Assembly: GCF_036786105.1 (NCBI RefSeq)
Contig: NZ_DAIQRQ010000022.1
Coordinates: 1 to 64,000, forward strand
DNA from: Ohtaekwangia sp036786105
GTDB lineage: Bacteria > Bacteroidota > Bacteroidia > Cytophagales > Cyclobacteriaceae
Length of the DNA stretch: 64,000 bases
Direction: 5' to 3'
Shown in pieces: positions 45,104 through 53,474 of the stretch. The first letter of the stretch is position 1; each line of letters begins with the position of its first letter. The notes beneath the pieces are model-generated. The model had not been told where the DNA came from. It saw only the letters and a list, made by a program, of their open reading frames with translations, and ran no database searches. Position numbers and translations under genes: made by a program.

Positions 45104-45598
45104 ATGTCACGCAATAAAACAATAACAAATTGTAAAAGCTCCGTGAGTGCAGTAGAGTTGTTGAAGCTCACTACTATATCGGGTCGTAAATATCTTACCA
45201 TTACCATGCTGGAAGGTGAGGTTATGGAGGTAACGTGGGAGGGATTTACACCCGAGAGTATATTTCGTGCCGGTATAGACAGTATGTCGGATCTGGCTGC
45301 AGAGCGTTATCCAACGGCAATCATATTCAATACATTAAACCATCAGGGGATCAGTTTTGAGTCGCAGCAGTACGCTGTGCTGGCACTGTCAGAATATGTA
45401 AAGAAATACTTTTCAATTGTCCGCCCGGAGCAAAGATTCCGAAGAATTATGGTAGTGCGCGAGAACACGTATCGCGACAGCGGTGCCACTGGTTACTTTA
45501 TGAAATTAACGGAGGCCAGGATTGAAACCGTTTATGTTGATAATGTTGAGCAGGCGTATACTATTCTCAACATGCAGGCATGCCTGGTTCATAAATAA
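45104..45598 (+). CDS. SpoIIAA-like small protein, paralogue 3 (divergent)
   Basis: 164 residues, longer at the N-terminus than the other three. It has a MEVTWEGFTPESIFRAGID hairpin-helix start, a central IIFNTLN strand, an AVLALSEYVKKYF helix, an IMVVRENTYRDSGATGYF stretch in place of the HVAFVLP strand, and a final VEQAYTILNMQ helix. The assignment rests on this order and on its place between the CHASE3-GAF gene and the membrane protein at 45646. It is the least certain member of the set. No membrane segment. Confidence 0.5.
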   Translation: MSRNKTITNCKSSVSAVELLKLTTISGRKYLTITMLEGEVMEVTWEGFTPESIFRAGIDSMSDLAAERYPTAIIFNTLNHQGISFESQQYAVLALSEYVKKYFSIVRPEQRFRRIMVVRENTYRDSGATGYFMKLTEARIETVYVDNVEQAYTILNMQACLVHK

Positions 45599-45645
45599 AG
45601 ATGTACTGATCATACCATGTGCCTGTTAGCAAATTCAGGAACAGA

Positions 45646-46623
45646 ATGATGCAAATGAAACTGATCAATCCATATCCGCAGCAAAGCTTTACGCTTGAGG
45701 TGAATATTTTACTGCGTTTTTTACGCAGTACAGTATTGATCATTTTTATCTATATACTGTACGACGCTATTTGTGGACGCGGCTTTGATAATATTCTGAA
45801 AGCTGTTATTACCGCGATGGTTTTTGTAGCCTGCTATATATGGGTAATCCGCAGCCACGGCTCCAGATGGTCTAAATATGTATCCGTTGGCATGATTATG
45901 ACTTCGATTACAGCGGGATTCTTTTTTCAGGGCGGTATGTTTAGCGTGAATGGATTCGACATGTTTGGTCTTATCATTGCGTTGATCATTATTTTTACCG
46001 GCCGGGAGCGCATAGTTTTCGTTGCTCTCTATTTGATGATTATGACGGGTATGATCCTTACCCAGCTCTATCGACCGGAATGGGTTGCAGATTTGCGCAG
46101 TGATGATCACGTTGCTATGAACGTTCTTGAAATACTGATGCGTATCGGTAATATACTTTATATCAGCTTTGAGTATAAACTTGAATTTGAAAGAGAACGT
46201 GAGCGCGTGTTCGAGGCCAATAAAAAATTGGAGGAGGCAAATGCTGAAGTATCTGCGCAAAATGAGGTTATCGCCAGTTACAGTAAAAGACTGGAAGCGT
46301 TGGTTGAAGAGCGAACAAAAGATATCCAGATGTTGAATCGGAAGCTTATTGAGTACGCATTTTTCAATTCTCACAAAGTACGTGGGCCATTGGCAAGGAT
46401 TCTGGGTCTTGTATATCTGGTCAAACTCACCAGGTCATCAGAAGATGAGTTTTCACCCCAGACGTTTAATTCACATATTGAGATGTTGGAGAAATGTGCG
46501 AACGAGCTCGACACGGTAATTAAAGAGATTACGGTGATACTGGATAAGGAGACAAAAGATCTCCTGGACTATAACTCTGCACTTTCAACAGTGTCCGAGC
46601 GTGCACAACAGTCTTGCAAGTAG
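45646..46623 (+). CDS. Membrane protein with a histidine-kinase dimerisation box but no ATPase domain
   Basis: 325 residues from the ATG at 45646 (in-frame ATG at 45655 and GTG at 45619 are alternatives). Six hydrophobic helices fill residues ~20-170. A coiled coil (ERERERVFEANKKLEEANAEV) then leads to a HisKA-like helix with FFNSHKVRGPLARILGLVYL, where the His could be a phospho-acceptor, and a second helix to the end. The expected HATPase domain (N, G1 and G2 boxes) is absent and the frame ends in a normal stop, with no kinase fragment in the ~100 bases to the terminator. It may be phosphorylated in trans or serve as a dimer scaffold. The VRGP H-box matches that of kinases at 28687 and 33008. 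Confidence 0.8.
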   Translation: MMQMKLINPYPQQSFTLEVNILLRFLRSTVLIIFIYILYDAICGRGFDNILKAVITAMVFVACYIWVIRSHGSRWSKYVSVGMIMTSITAGFFFQGGMFSVNGFDMFGLIIALIIIFTGRERIVFVALYLMIMTGMILTQLYRPEWVADLRSDDHVAMNVLEILMRIGNILYISFEYKLEFERERERVFEANKKLEEANAEVSAQNEVIASYSKRLEALVEERTKDIQMLNRKLIEYAFFNSHKVRGPLARILGLVYLVKLTRSSEDEFSPQTFNSHIEMLEKCANELDTVIKEITVILDKETKDLLDYNSALSTVSERAQQSCK

Positions 46624-46720
46624 TACAATTCCTCCCTTTTTAACAGTATTTGTTGTCATCCGTTAATCCTCCCGCGCGAGTGATTTAAATCTTCTTCTGC
46701 TTCCCGGGAAATAAATTTTA

Positions 46721-46751
46721 ATGGACATACTTTCGGGTGTGCCCATTTTTT
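46721..46751 (+). terminator. Rho-independent terminator
   Basis: The stem ATGGACATAC (46721-46730) / GTGTGCCCAT (46737-46746), one mismatch and one wobble, 6-base loop, then TTTTTG. It ends the transcription unit containing 40505-46623. Confidence 0.8.
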
Positions 46752-46834
46752 GTTCGTGCCCAGATGGGTGGGGGATAGGTCAATCCCAAGTAATCATTTT
46801 TTTACTAACATTGTTCATAGAACATGTATAGTAT

Positions 46835-47815
46835 ATGAAAGCGATCGTGATTGAACAACCGGGCGGCCCGGAAGTGTTGCAGTTGCAGGAGCGCCCGCAA
46901 CCTGAACCTGCTGAACAGGAAGTGCTTATACAAGTGAAAGCGTCAGGTGTGAACCGTCCCGATATAGCGCAGCGCAAAGGTCACTATCCGCCCCCTGCAG
47001 GAACAATACAAGATATACCGGGGCTGGAAGTAGCAGGCATTGTAGCGAAGATTGGCACGCGAGTGACTCGCTGGAACATTGGAGATCGTGTATGTGCCTT
47101 GGTAGCAGGAGGTGGATATGCCGGGTATTGCGCCGTGCCGGAAGGACAATGCCTGCCTATACCTGCCAACCTCGATTTTTCTGAGGCCGCATCATTGCCC
47201 GAAACATTCTTCACCGTATGGAGCAACGTGTTTGACCGTGGAAGACTGCAGTCGGGAGAGAGCCTGCTTGTGCATGGGGGTTCCAGTGGTATAGGGGTAG
47301 CCGCTATACAGATGGCAAAGGCGTGGGGAGCAACGGTATATAGCACAGCAGGCAGCGCAGAGAAATGTAACTTTTGCGAGTCGCTGGGTGCCAGTCGGGC
47401 AATCAACTATAAAACAGAGAAATTCAGAGATGTTATGCTGCAGGTAACAGAAGGCAGAGGTGTAGACGTTATACTGGATATGATCGGTGGCGACTATACT
47501 TCGGGCAATCTTGATATACTGGCGGAAGAAGGAAGACTTGTGTTGATCAATGTAATGCGGGGTGATGAAGTGTCGATGAAACTTTCACAGATCATGCGCA
47601 AGCGCCTTACGATTACCGGCTCGACCCTGCGGGCTCGCGATAGTGCATTTAAGGCGACTGTAGCTGCCAACCTCGAAAAATATGTATGGCCATGGCTCAT
47701 ATCCGGTATAATAAAGCCTGTTATTTACAAGACCTTTCCTTTAGCAGAAGCTGCCGCTGCACACCGCCTTATGGAGAGCAGCGAGCATATTGGCAAGATT
47801 GTTTTGCTTACGTGA
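46835..47815 (+). CDS. NAD(P)H quinone oxidoreductase, zinc-independent MDR family
   Basis: 326 residues. N-terminal GroES-like domain starting MKAIVIEQPGGPEVLQLQERP with the conserved VNRPDIAQRKGHYPPP. It lacks the zinc-ligand Cys and His of alcohol dehydrogenases. The Rossmann domain has LVHGGSSGIGVAAIQMAKAWG (nucleotide binding) and the GVDVILDMIGGDY segment. It matches the PIG3/quinone oxidoreductase branch, which reduces quinones or alpha,beta-unsaturated carbonyls with NADPH in the cytoplasm. The gene is monocistronic or paired with the SpoIIAA-like gene 61 bases downstream; a functional link is not evident. Confidence 0.93.
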   Translation: MKAIVIEQPGGPEVLQLQERPQPEPAEQEVLIQVKASGVNRPDIAQRKGHYPPPAGTIQDIPGLEVAGIVAKIGTRVTRWNIGDRVCALVAGGGYAGYCAVPEGQCLPIPANLDFSEAASLPETFFTVWSNVFDRGRLQSGESLLVHGGSSGIGVAAIQMAKAWGATVYSTAGSAEKCNFCESLGASRAINYKTEKFRDVMLQVTEGRGVDVILDMIGGDYTSGNLDILAEEGRLVLINVMRGDEVSMKLSQIMRKRLTITGSTLRARDSAFKATVAANLEKYVWPWLISGIIKPVIYKTFPLAEAAAAHRLMESSEHIGKIVLLT

Positions 47816-47876
47816 ACAAATGGCGAAATAGAGCGAGAGGTATGTTTGCCGTGTAAAATATTTGTAGATTCGAAGC

Positions 47877-48293
47877 ATGAACCCGAAAGTTTTTGAGGCA
47901 CCTTATGCCTCTGTAACCTATTATCCTGAAAAGCGACTGTTGGTGTTGATCTGGGATGGCAGCCCTTCTACCGAAGAATATAAAAAACCGTTTATGGCCA
48001 TGCTTGAGTATGGCAGGAAATACCCGGTGGATTGTATGCTTTCGGATATATCGCGCCAGGGTGTAATCAGTCCGGATAATCGCAAGTGGTTTGAAAAAGA
48101 GATGATGCCGTTAGCCGCACAGGCGGGACTCAGGCGAGCAGCGATCGTTACCAATGGTAATGCATTCAAATTATACTATATCAATCTTATTTTAGGCGCA
48201 GTAAATAAGTTTTCCATTACCACCAAGCTTTTCAACAAGCAGAACGAAGCTCTGGAGTGGCTCGATCACTTTAGAGTAGAAGTGAATAGTTAG
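47877..48293 (+). CDS. SpoIIAA-like small protein, paralogue 4
   Basis: 138 residues, soluble. It has the pattern of the set: a VTYYPEKRLLVLIWDGSPSTEEY hairpin and helix, the strand MLSDISRQGVI with a DIS motif like DTSK in paralogue 1, then KWFEKEMMPLAAQAGLRRAAIVTNGNAF, and a final ALEWLDHF helix like that of paralogue 2. No catalytic motif. In STAS domains the Asp-Ser region at the end of the second strand is the phospho-switch; whether Ser here has that role is untested. It lies apart from the sensor operon, after the oxidoreductase gene. Confidence 0.6.
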   Translation: MNPKVFEAPYASVTYYPEKRLLVLIWDGSPSTEEYKKPFMAMLEYGRKYPVDCMLSDISRQGVISPDNRKWFEKEMMPLAAQAGLRRAAIVTNGNAFKLYYINLILGAVNKFSITTKLFNKQNEALEWLDHFRVEVNS

Positions 48294-48380
48294 CGGAGAA
48301 CAGCCAGCTTACACTAATATCAGCGAGTTTTTAAATTTCTGTTTTTTCAGTACTGATAGCAAATTTCCAACGGGTCGACA

Positions 48381-48545
48381 TTTGTTAATCGTTGTCAGGA
48401 AGAGTATGCTAACGGTTACCCTGTAACGATCTGTGCTATTCTGTGATTTCTGCGGGAACAAAATGCATTTATTTCCCACAGATTTCACAGAATGACACGG
48501 AAAATAAGTATTCATTATCCGGTTATTAGTTATCCGTTATCAGAT
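48381..48545. repeat. Interspersed intergenic repeat, copy C
   Basis: Shares with copies A and B the units GTTAATCGTTGTCAGGA, TAACGGTTA, AATGCATTTATTTCCCACA and AAAATAAGTATTCATTA. The middle differs: CAGATTTCACAGAATGACAC replaces the CCCGATGGCTATCGGG palindrome. It is flanked by CTGTGCTATTCTGTGATTTC upstream. No coding frame. Confidence 0.7.
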
Positions 48546-48570
48546 GTTCTTGTTCAATTTTCATAGACAA

Positions 48571-49233
48571 TCAACTCCTCTTTTCCCCGGCATAGTATAG
48601 CCCAGCTGCGAGCAGTAGATTCCTCATAATATTATTCAGGTTATGAAACATCCAGACGGTGAGCACTTCATCTTCGTGAAGGTTTTCAAATACGAATGTG
48701 CTGAAGATAAAGATCACCAGGTTGAGTCCGAAGTAATACGCCACAGCGGTGTTGATCCAGAAGAACGGCAACCGCTTTATCTTCTGGGCATCGGTTGTAC
48801 CCAACAGATGGTCGTAATATACAACGGCATAACCAAGCGCCAATACGCTGCATAGCGTAGTAACGTAATTCTGCATGCGCTCTATACCGTGAATGCAGAA
48901 TGTATCGATAACGAATACGGCCGCGCTGAATGCAAAGAACGAGTATATGGCAGGCTTTGCATTGCGAAGTAAGCGTGCGTACATCAGGCTCAATATTCCA
49001 AAGCTGACGATAAAGTAAACATTGATCAGGAATATATTGGCGATCTGGTATCTCGCCAATATATAACTTCCAATATCCGTAACTACCGATGCCAGGAAGA
49101 AAATACCCAGCAGCCGGTATTGCCGAAACTTCAAAACATGTTTTCTTCTAACGAGAAAATAGATAGGCACAACGATTGAAAAATAAGAGATATAAATCAG
49201 TGCCTTGGAGATTTCATGCACCATATCGCTCAT
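48571..49233 (-). CDS. Seven-helix integral membrane protein of unknown function
   Basis: 220 residues from the ATG at 49233. Longer starts exist up to 49257, but this one forms TAATG with the stop of the upstream gene and leaves no longer overlap. The hydropathy shows about seven helices (for example ALIYISYFSIVVPIYFLV, IFLINVYFIVSFGILSLMY, LLLAAGLYYAG) with short loops. No catalytic motif and no known family recognised. Proteins of this size and layout are frequent in Bacteroidota, often near signalling genes. It is translationally coupled to the lipoprotein gene upstream, which suggests a two-protein unit. Confidence 0.75.
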   Translation of the reverse strand: MSDMVHEISKALIYISYFSIVVPIYFLVRRKHVLKFRQYRLLGIFFLASVVTDIGSYILARYQIANIFLINVYFIVSFGILSLMYARLLRNAKPAIYSFFAFSAAVFVIDTFCIHGIERMQNYVTTLCSVLALGYAVVYYDHLLGTTDAQKIKRLPFFWINTAVAYYFGLNLVIFIFSTFVFENLHEDEVLTVWMFHNLNNIMRNLLLAAGLYYAGEKRS

Positions 49234-49913
49234 TACTTTGGACATACCGGTGGACATGGAGAAGATGCATCTTCATAACCTGAGCCTGCCGTTCTGCCGT
49301 TTGTGCGAGCTGGCGAAGGAGCCGTTAACAGCAATTGTGGATTATTGTTGTCGTCTCTGGCAAACGATACCACCACATCTGCCTTACCGCCGGTCCACAG
49401 GCGTGAGAACGTATTTTGCCCGAAAAAGTGAGACTGTACCGACCCCGTATAATTCTTGATCCAGCATTGTGCTGTTTGCCACGTTACATCACCATTTTGA
49501 GTGTACACCGTTTTCGACTTGATCCACCGGCCATTCGAATTCACACCAATAGGGAGTATGTGTAAGCGATGTTGAAAGTCCACGGCATATACCAGGCTGA
49601 TGCCCACGCAGTTACCACCGCTTAGAATGGCGGCCAGTGGAGCGGATTTAATGGTATAAGTTGCCTGAGTGGTACTGGAGCTTTCGTAATTGTCGATCCA
49701 ACGCTCGCCCTGGTCATAATCAATAGGGGCACCTACCGTTGGGTTGAAAGGATTTGTCTGTTGCTCAGTTCGCGCTGCACTGCTTACTGTACCGGTGCCT
49801 GAGCTGCCGGGAGAATCGTTCTGTATCGTTACGGGATGCTCTGAACATGCCGTGCTGATAATAAGCGCCATAATAATGACCGCAGGTTTTGATAGGATAG
49901 GTTTTCGTTTCAT
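49233..49913 (-). CDS. Hypothetical lipoprotein
   Basis: 226 residues with a lipoprotein signal (MKRKPILSKPAVIIMALIISTAC, Cys ~23), then a low-complexity Ser/Gly/Thr linker (~30-50) and a ~150-residue domain of beta character (ATYTIKSAPLAAILSGGNCVGISLVY, GRWIKSKTVYTQNGDVTW). The C-terminus is Ser/Pro/Cys-rich (EDASSPCPPVCPK). I do not recognise the family. It should be anchored to the periplasmic or outer face. It shares one base with the next gene (TAATG), so they are probably made together. No regulator is adjacent. Confidence 0.75.
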   Translation of the reverse strand: MKRKPILSKPAVIIMALIISTACSEHPVTIQNDSPGSSGTGTVSSAARTEQQTNPFNPTVGAPIDYDQGERWIDNYESSSTTQATYTIKSAPLAAILSGGNCVGISLVYAVDFQHRLHILPIGVNSNGRWIKSKTVYTQNGDVTWQTAQCWIKNYTGSVQSHFFGQNTFSRLWTGGKADVVVSFARDDNNNPQLLLTAPSPARTNGRTAGSGYEDASSPCPPVCPK

Positions 49914-50161
49914 AGATATAATGTAGTTGAGTTGATTCGTTTTAGGTATAAGCTATCGGTTATAGTACAAGTATATTTGAATTATACCGAATATGGTATA
50001 CCCGAAAATTCGAGTTAATGAGTACAAGGGGGATATATACAATAATTACCTGTATAAATTTTGAAAATATATACCTAAGTTTTAGATATGTATTGAAAAA
50101 AAAGTCCAAAAAAAAGTTTAAAATTTTTTTTCTGACCGATGTAATATCCGGGTAAAAATCA
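49914..50161. other. AT-rich intergenic region
   Basis: About 250 bases, very AT-rich with long A and T runs around 50090-50130. It likely holds the promoter of the lipoprotein gene and the 3' end of the lipid kinase transcript. No gene. Confidence 0.4.
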
Positions 50162-51049
50162 TCAATGTTCAACCGTCAGGAACCGGACGGCATCGGGTTG
50201 CAGCTCCACCTTGATCTCGATGGCCTTCGATAATTTGATGTAGGCATCGTCTACGTGCAGGTGAACGCCTTCCCAGTATATTTTGAGCTTTTTGGCTTTG
50301 AGAATGTTGAAAAAGGCAGGCTCTTCTTTTCCCATAATCTTACTGAGAATATAGTTGGCAAATTGGTCGCGTTGAGCGGCTGCGATCAATACCACCTCAA
50401 ATTCGCCATCTCCCGGGTCGGCAAACGGAACCAGGTTCAGGTTCGGGCCGATTGATCGTGTGTTCATCACTTCAGCCATCAGGTAGTTACCGCTGTATTC
50501 GGCATCGTCAATCTGTATCCGGCATGTGCGCGCTTCGTAGGTCATAATAATATCGTGAAGCAACTCCAGGGCTGTGCGCAGCTTCTTGTCCGGAACCTCT
50601 TTCTTTTTGCCTTCCTTCTGCATCGCCCGCATCAGTTTGGGAAAAACTCCGAAACCAAGTCCTTCCAGAAAGAATTTCTCTTCTTTCAGATTATAGATGC
50701 GTCCTACATCAAACGGTCTTGTCCTCTGGGCGCTCCATCCCTGTATAATCGAATCAGCGTCTTCCGGCAAGTCGAGTGTTTTGGCAATATTGTTGGCAGT
50801 ACCGAGTGGTATAAGGCCAATAGGCAATCGCTTGTTTAATAATTCAATCACTACTTTCCGCACGGTGCCATCGCCACCTGCTACAACAATGAAGTCTTCT
50901 TCGCCTGCCTCCAATTTTTCCCATCCCTCTTCTTTTGTAGAGGAATAGCTACATGTATATCCGGCTTTTAGTAGTGATGAAACGATTTTGTGTTCGATCT
51001 CAGAGCCTTCTCCTGCCTTGGGATTGTGTATAAACTTTGCTGACTTCAT
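50162..51049 (-). CDS. Diacylglycerol kinase-like lipid kinase
   Basis: 295 residues with the catalytic domain of the DAGK/YegS family: the NPKAG nucleotide-binding start (residues ~9-13), the glycine loop VAGGDGTVRKVV (~58-69) and GLIPLGTANNIAKTLDLP (~79-96), where the Asn pair and the Asp of GGDGT are characteristic. The C-terminal domain is shorter and ends KVELQPDAVRFLTVEH. It should phosphorylate a membrane lipid at the inner face of the membrane; the substrate (diacylglycerol or another lipid) is not known. The start ATG at 51049 faces surE, with a 92-base divergent promoter region. Confidence 0.9.
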   Translation of the reverse strand: MKSAKFIHNPKAGEGSEIEHKIVSSLLKAGYTCSYSSTKEEGWEKLEAGEEDFIVVAGGDGTVRKVVIELLNKRLPIGLIPLGTANNIAKTLDLPEDADSIIQGWSAQRTRPFDVGRIYNLKEEKFFLEGLGFGVFPKLMRAMQKEGKKKEVPDKKLRTALELLHDIIMTYEARTCRIQIDDAEYSGNYLMAEVMNTRSIGPNLNLVPFADPGDGEFEVVLIAAAQRDQFANYILSKIMGKEEPAFFNILKAKKLKIYWEGVHLHVDDAYIKLSKAIEIKVELQPDAVRFLTVEH

Positions 51050-51141
51050 ACGAGCGACTTCATTCTGATAGCACTCCGGAAATAATTATAGTGCCTGGTA
51101 CGAATATTAATGATCTTATTTCGATAGAAAAGAAGTCTTGC

Positions 51142-51876
51142 ATGAAAATACTTGTCACAAATGATGATGGCATCTATAGCCCTGGCATAGCGTGCCTTGC
51201 CAGGATAGCCGCCCGCTTCGGCGAAGTACGTGTAGTAGCGCCCGATGTGGAGCAGTCATCCATGGGACATGCCATTACTGCATCACGTCCATTGTTCTAT
51301 AAGAAGTCGCCTATCAACTTCGGAAATATAGAGGCCTATCGGGTAAATGGTACGCCAGCTGATTGCGTAGCACTCGGCTCGCATTTGTCAAGCACAGATG
51401 TAGTGCTCTCCGGTATAAATATGGGTTCCAACCTGGGCAATTCCATGTGGCATTCCGGTACGCTGGCAGGTGCCAAGCAGGCAGTATTATTGGGCATGAA
51501 AGGTATAGCATTGAGTACACCTGCCGGTAAAGCAGAGCCTGACTTTAATACATTAGAACCCTTTGTAGAGAAAACACTTTCGCTATTGTTGGAGAACCCG
51601 AACCTATCCTTGGTAAATGTAAACTTTCCACCTAACCCGGTAGGTATAAAGTGGACACGACAGGCCGTGCAGCAATACGATGGCAAGATTGTTCCGGGTA
51701 CTGACCCCATGGGCCGCAAACATTACTGGTTTACCGTAGTGCCCCTGGAGGCTGCTGAAGAAGGAACAGATCGCTGGGCCATTGATAACGGGTGGGTGTC
51801 GATCACTCCGCTGCGGCTTGATCTTACCAACGAACAGGAATTGATGAAAGTGCTACAGAAAACTCCCACTACTTAA
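51142..51876 (+). CDS. surE: 5'/3'-nucleotidase SurE
   Basis: 244 residues from the ATG at 51142. The same frame extends to 51037 but would then overlap the divergent kinase gene with non-conserved residues. SurE features: KILVTNDDGIYSPG with the NDDG metal ligands (residues ~8-11), VVAPDVEQSSMGHAIT, the Ser/Asn site LSGINMGSNLGN, and WHSGTLAGAKQA. It removes phosphate from nucleoside monophosphates and polyphosphate ends in the cytoplasm and is linked to stationary-phase survival. The length is typical (~250). It is not linked to the operon downstream, which starts after 248 bases. Confidence 0.97.
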   Translation: MKILVTNDDGIYSPGIACLARIAARFGEVRVVAPDVEQSSMGHAITASRPLFYKKSPINFGNIEAYRVNGTPADCVALGSHLSSTDVVLSGINMGSNLGNSMWHSGTLAGAKQAVLLGMKGIALSTPAGKAEPDFNTLEPFVEKTLSLLLENPNLSLVNVNFPPNPVGIKWTRQAVQQYDGKIVPGTDPMGRKHYWFTVVPLEAAEEGTDRWAIDNGWVSITPLRLDLTNEQELMKVLQKTPTT

Positions 51877-52124
51877 AAAAAGCTTTATAACATCTATACT
51901 ATATATACTGTATACCGGTTGCATTTGATGTATCAACATATTAACGATGTGTGAAGAAAAGTATAAGAAAACACGATACATATACTCCTCTGTGTTATAA
52001 CGTGAAAATAAAATCACGCACTTGCTATTGCTTGGCATAAAAATTAAAGAAATTAATAGCGCTGCAATTTTTTGGTAAGTGAGTAATTGTCTGGACACAT
52101 AAAATTTATGAGGAGATCGCTGAT
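51877..52124 (+). promoter_or_regulatory. Leader of the glycogen/trehalose operon with a strong Shine-Dalgarno
   Basis: AT-rich leader of 248 bases. A GAGGAG sequence at 52110-52115 lies 9 bases before the ATG at 52125, which is unusual for Bacteroidota, whose genes in this window mostly lack one. It fixes the start of the synthase gene. No exact TAnnTTTG box was recognised. Confidence 0.5.
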
Positions 52125-53474
52125 ATGAGAGTGTTAATGTTTGGTTGGGAATTTCCTCCGCACATTTCGGGAGGACTTGGAACCGCTTGCTTTGGACTAA
52201 CCAAATCATTGATTAAGGAAGGAGTTGATATTTTGTTTGTTGTACCAAAGTTATATGGCAATGAGAATGTTGCAAAGGTACACTTCATTGATGCCGGCAT
52301 GGTTCCTGTTCCCGCAAACAGGCGCCGCATAACGGTTACACAAAGAATTGAAGAGCCGGGTGAAATATTGCAAGGCGAACACATGCATATTACCACACTC
52401 GAAGTAGAATCGTTTCTTTCACCCTATCGCACGGCAAGAAGTACTACACCGCTTGTTGCCATGGAGAGCTGGAACTATCAGCTTGATCCTACAGTATCAT
52501 TTGTGGAAGAAGAAATTGAGATTGTTGATACGTTTACCCATCGGTTTTCAGGAACGTATGGTCCCAATCTTATACTGGAGACTCAACAATTGGCTGAAGT
52601 AGCTGCAGCCCTTGCAACGCAATATGAATTTGATGTTATCCATGCACATGATTGGATGACATTTCCTGCCGGTATAGCCGCGCAGGAAGCAAGTGGCAAG
52701 CCACTGATTGCCCATGTACATTCCACGGAATATGATCGCTCCGGAGAAAGTGTAGATCCTGTAGTATACGAGATCGAACGTAAAGGTATAGCAGCGGCCG
52801 ATCGCATCATTGCTGTAAGCAACTGGACGAAAAAAATACTGGTATCGCGCTATCAGGCCGATGCTGATAAAGTAGAAGTTACACACAATGGTATAACGCC
52901 ACGCGAACGCTATAAAGCACTGGCATCGTATGAGCCATTTGATAATGCCAAGATTGTAACATTTCTCGGGCGACTTACTTTTCAGAAGGGGCCGTTTTAC
53001 TTTATAGAGGCGGCCCGCAAAGTGTTAGAGAAGTTTCCGGATGTACATTTTGTAGTGGCAGGCTCAGGGGACCTTTTTCCGCAGGTTGTTGAGCGGGTGG
53101 CACAGTTACGGCTTTCGTCTCGCTTTCACTTTACCGGTTTTTTAAGAGGCGAAAGCGTTGATAAAGTCTGGTCTATATCCAATCTATATGTAATGCCATC
53201 CGTTTCCGAACCCTTCGGTATAACGCCCCTGGAGGCTATACAGGCGGGTGTACCGGTAATTATGTCAAACCAGTCGGGTGTGGCAGAAGTAATGCCGCAC
53301 GCCATCAAGGTCGATTTCTGGAACATTGATGCACTGGCCGATGCCATCTGCAATGTGTTAGCGTACGAAAGTTTATCGGATACATTGAAGAAGAACAGCT
53401 TCAATGAGATCAAGAACATGACGTGGGAAAAGGCAGCTAAAAAAATTAAAACAATTTACTATGAGCTTAATTGA
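52125..53474 (+). CDS. GT4-type glycosyltransferase, glycogen synthase-like
   Basis: 449 residues, GT-B fold. It begins MRVLMFGWEFPPHISGGLGTACFGL, with the KxGGL-like glycine loop of glycogen synthases and related GT4/GT5 enzymes. The second half has VTFLGRLTFQKGPFYFIEAA, FVVAGSGD and the donor-binding E-x7-E motif in PSVSEPFGITPLEAIQ. It should elongate alpha-1,4-glucan or a related polymer from a nucleotide-sugar in the cytoplasm. Enzymes of this type are often encoded next to a GH57 protein in Bacteroidota, as here; the two genes overlap by 14 bases. It is the first gene of a five-gene operon for glycogen and trehalose metabolism. Confidence 0.88.
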   Translation: MRVLMFGWEFPPHISGGLGTACFGLTKSLIKEGVDILFVVPKLYGNENVAKVHFIDAGMVPVPANRRRITVTQRIEEPGEILQGEHMHITTLEVESFLSPYRTARSTTPLVAMESWNYQLDPTVSFVEEEIEIVDTFTHRFSGTYGPNLILETQQLAEVAAALATQYEFDVIHAHDWMTFPAGIAAQEASGKPLIAHVHSTEYDRSGESVDPVVYEIERKGIAAADRIIAVSNWTKKILVSRYQADADKVEVTHNGITPRERYKALASYEPFDNAKIVTFLGRLTFQKGPFYFIEAARKVLEKFPDVHFVVAGSGDLFPQVVERVAQLRLSSRFHFTGFLRGESVDKVWSISNLYVMPSVSEPFGITPLEAIQAGVPVIMSNQSGVAEVMPHAIKVDFWNIDALADAICNVLAYESLSDTLKKNSFNEIKNMTWEKAAKKIKTIYYELN

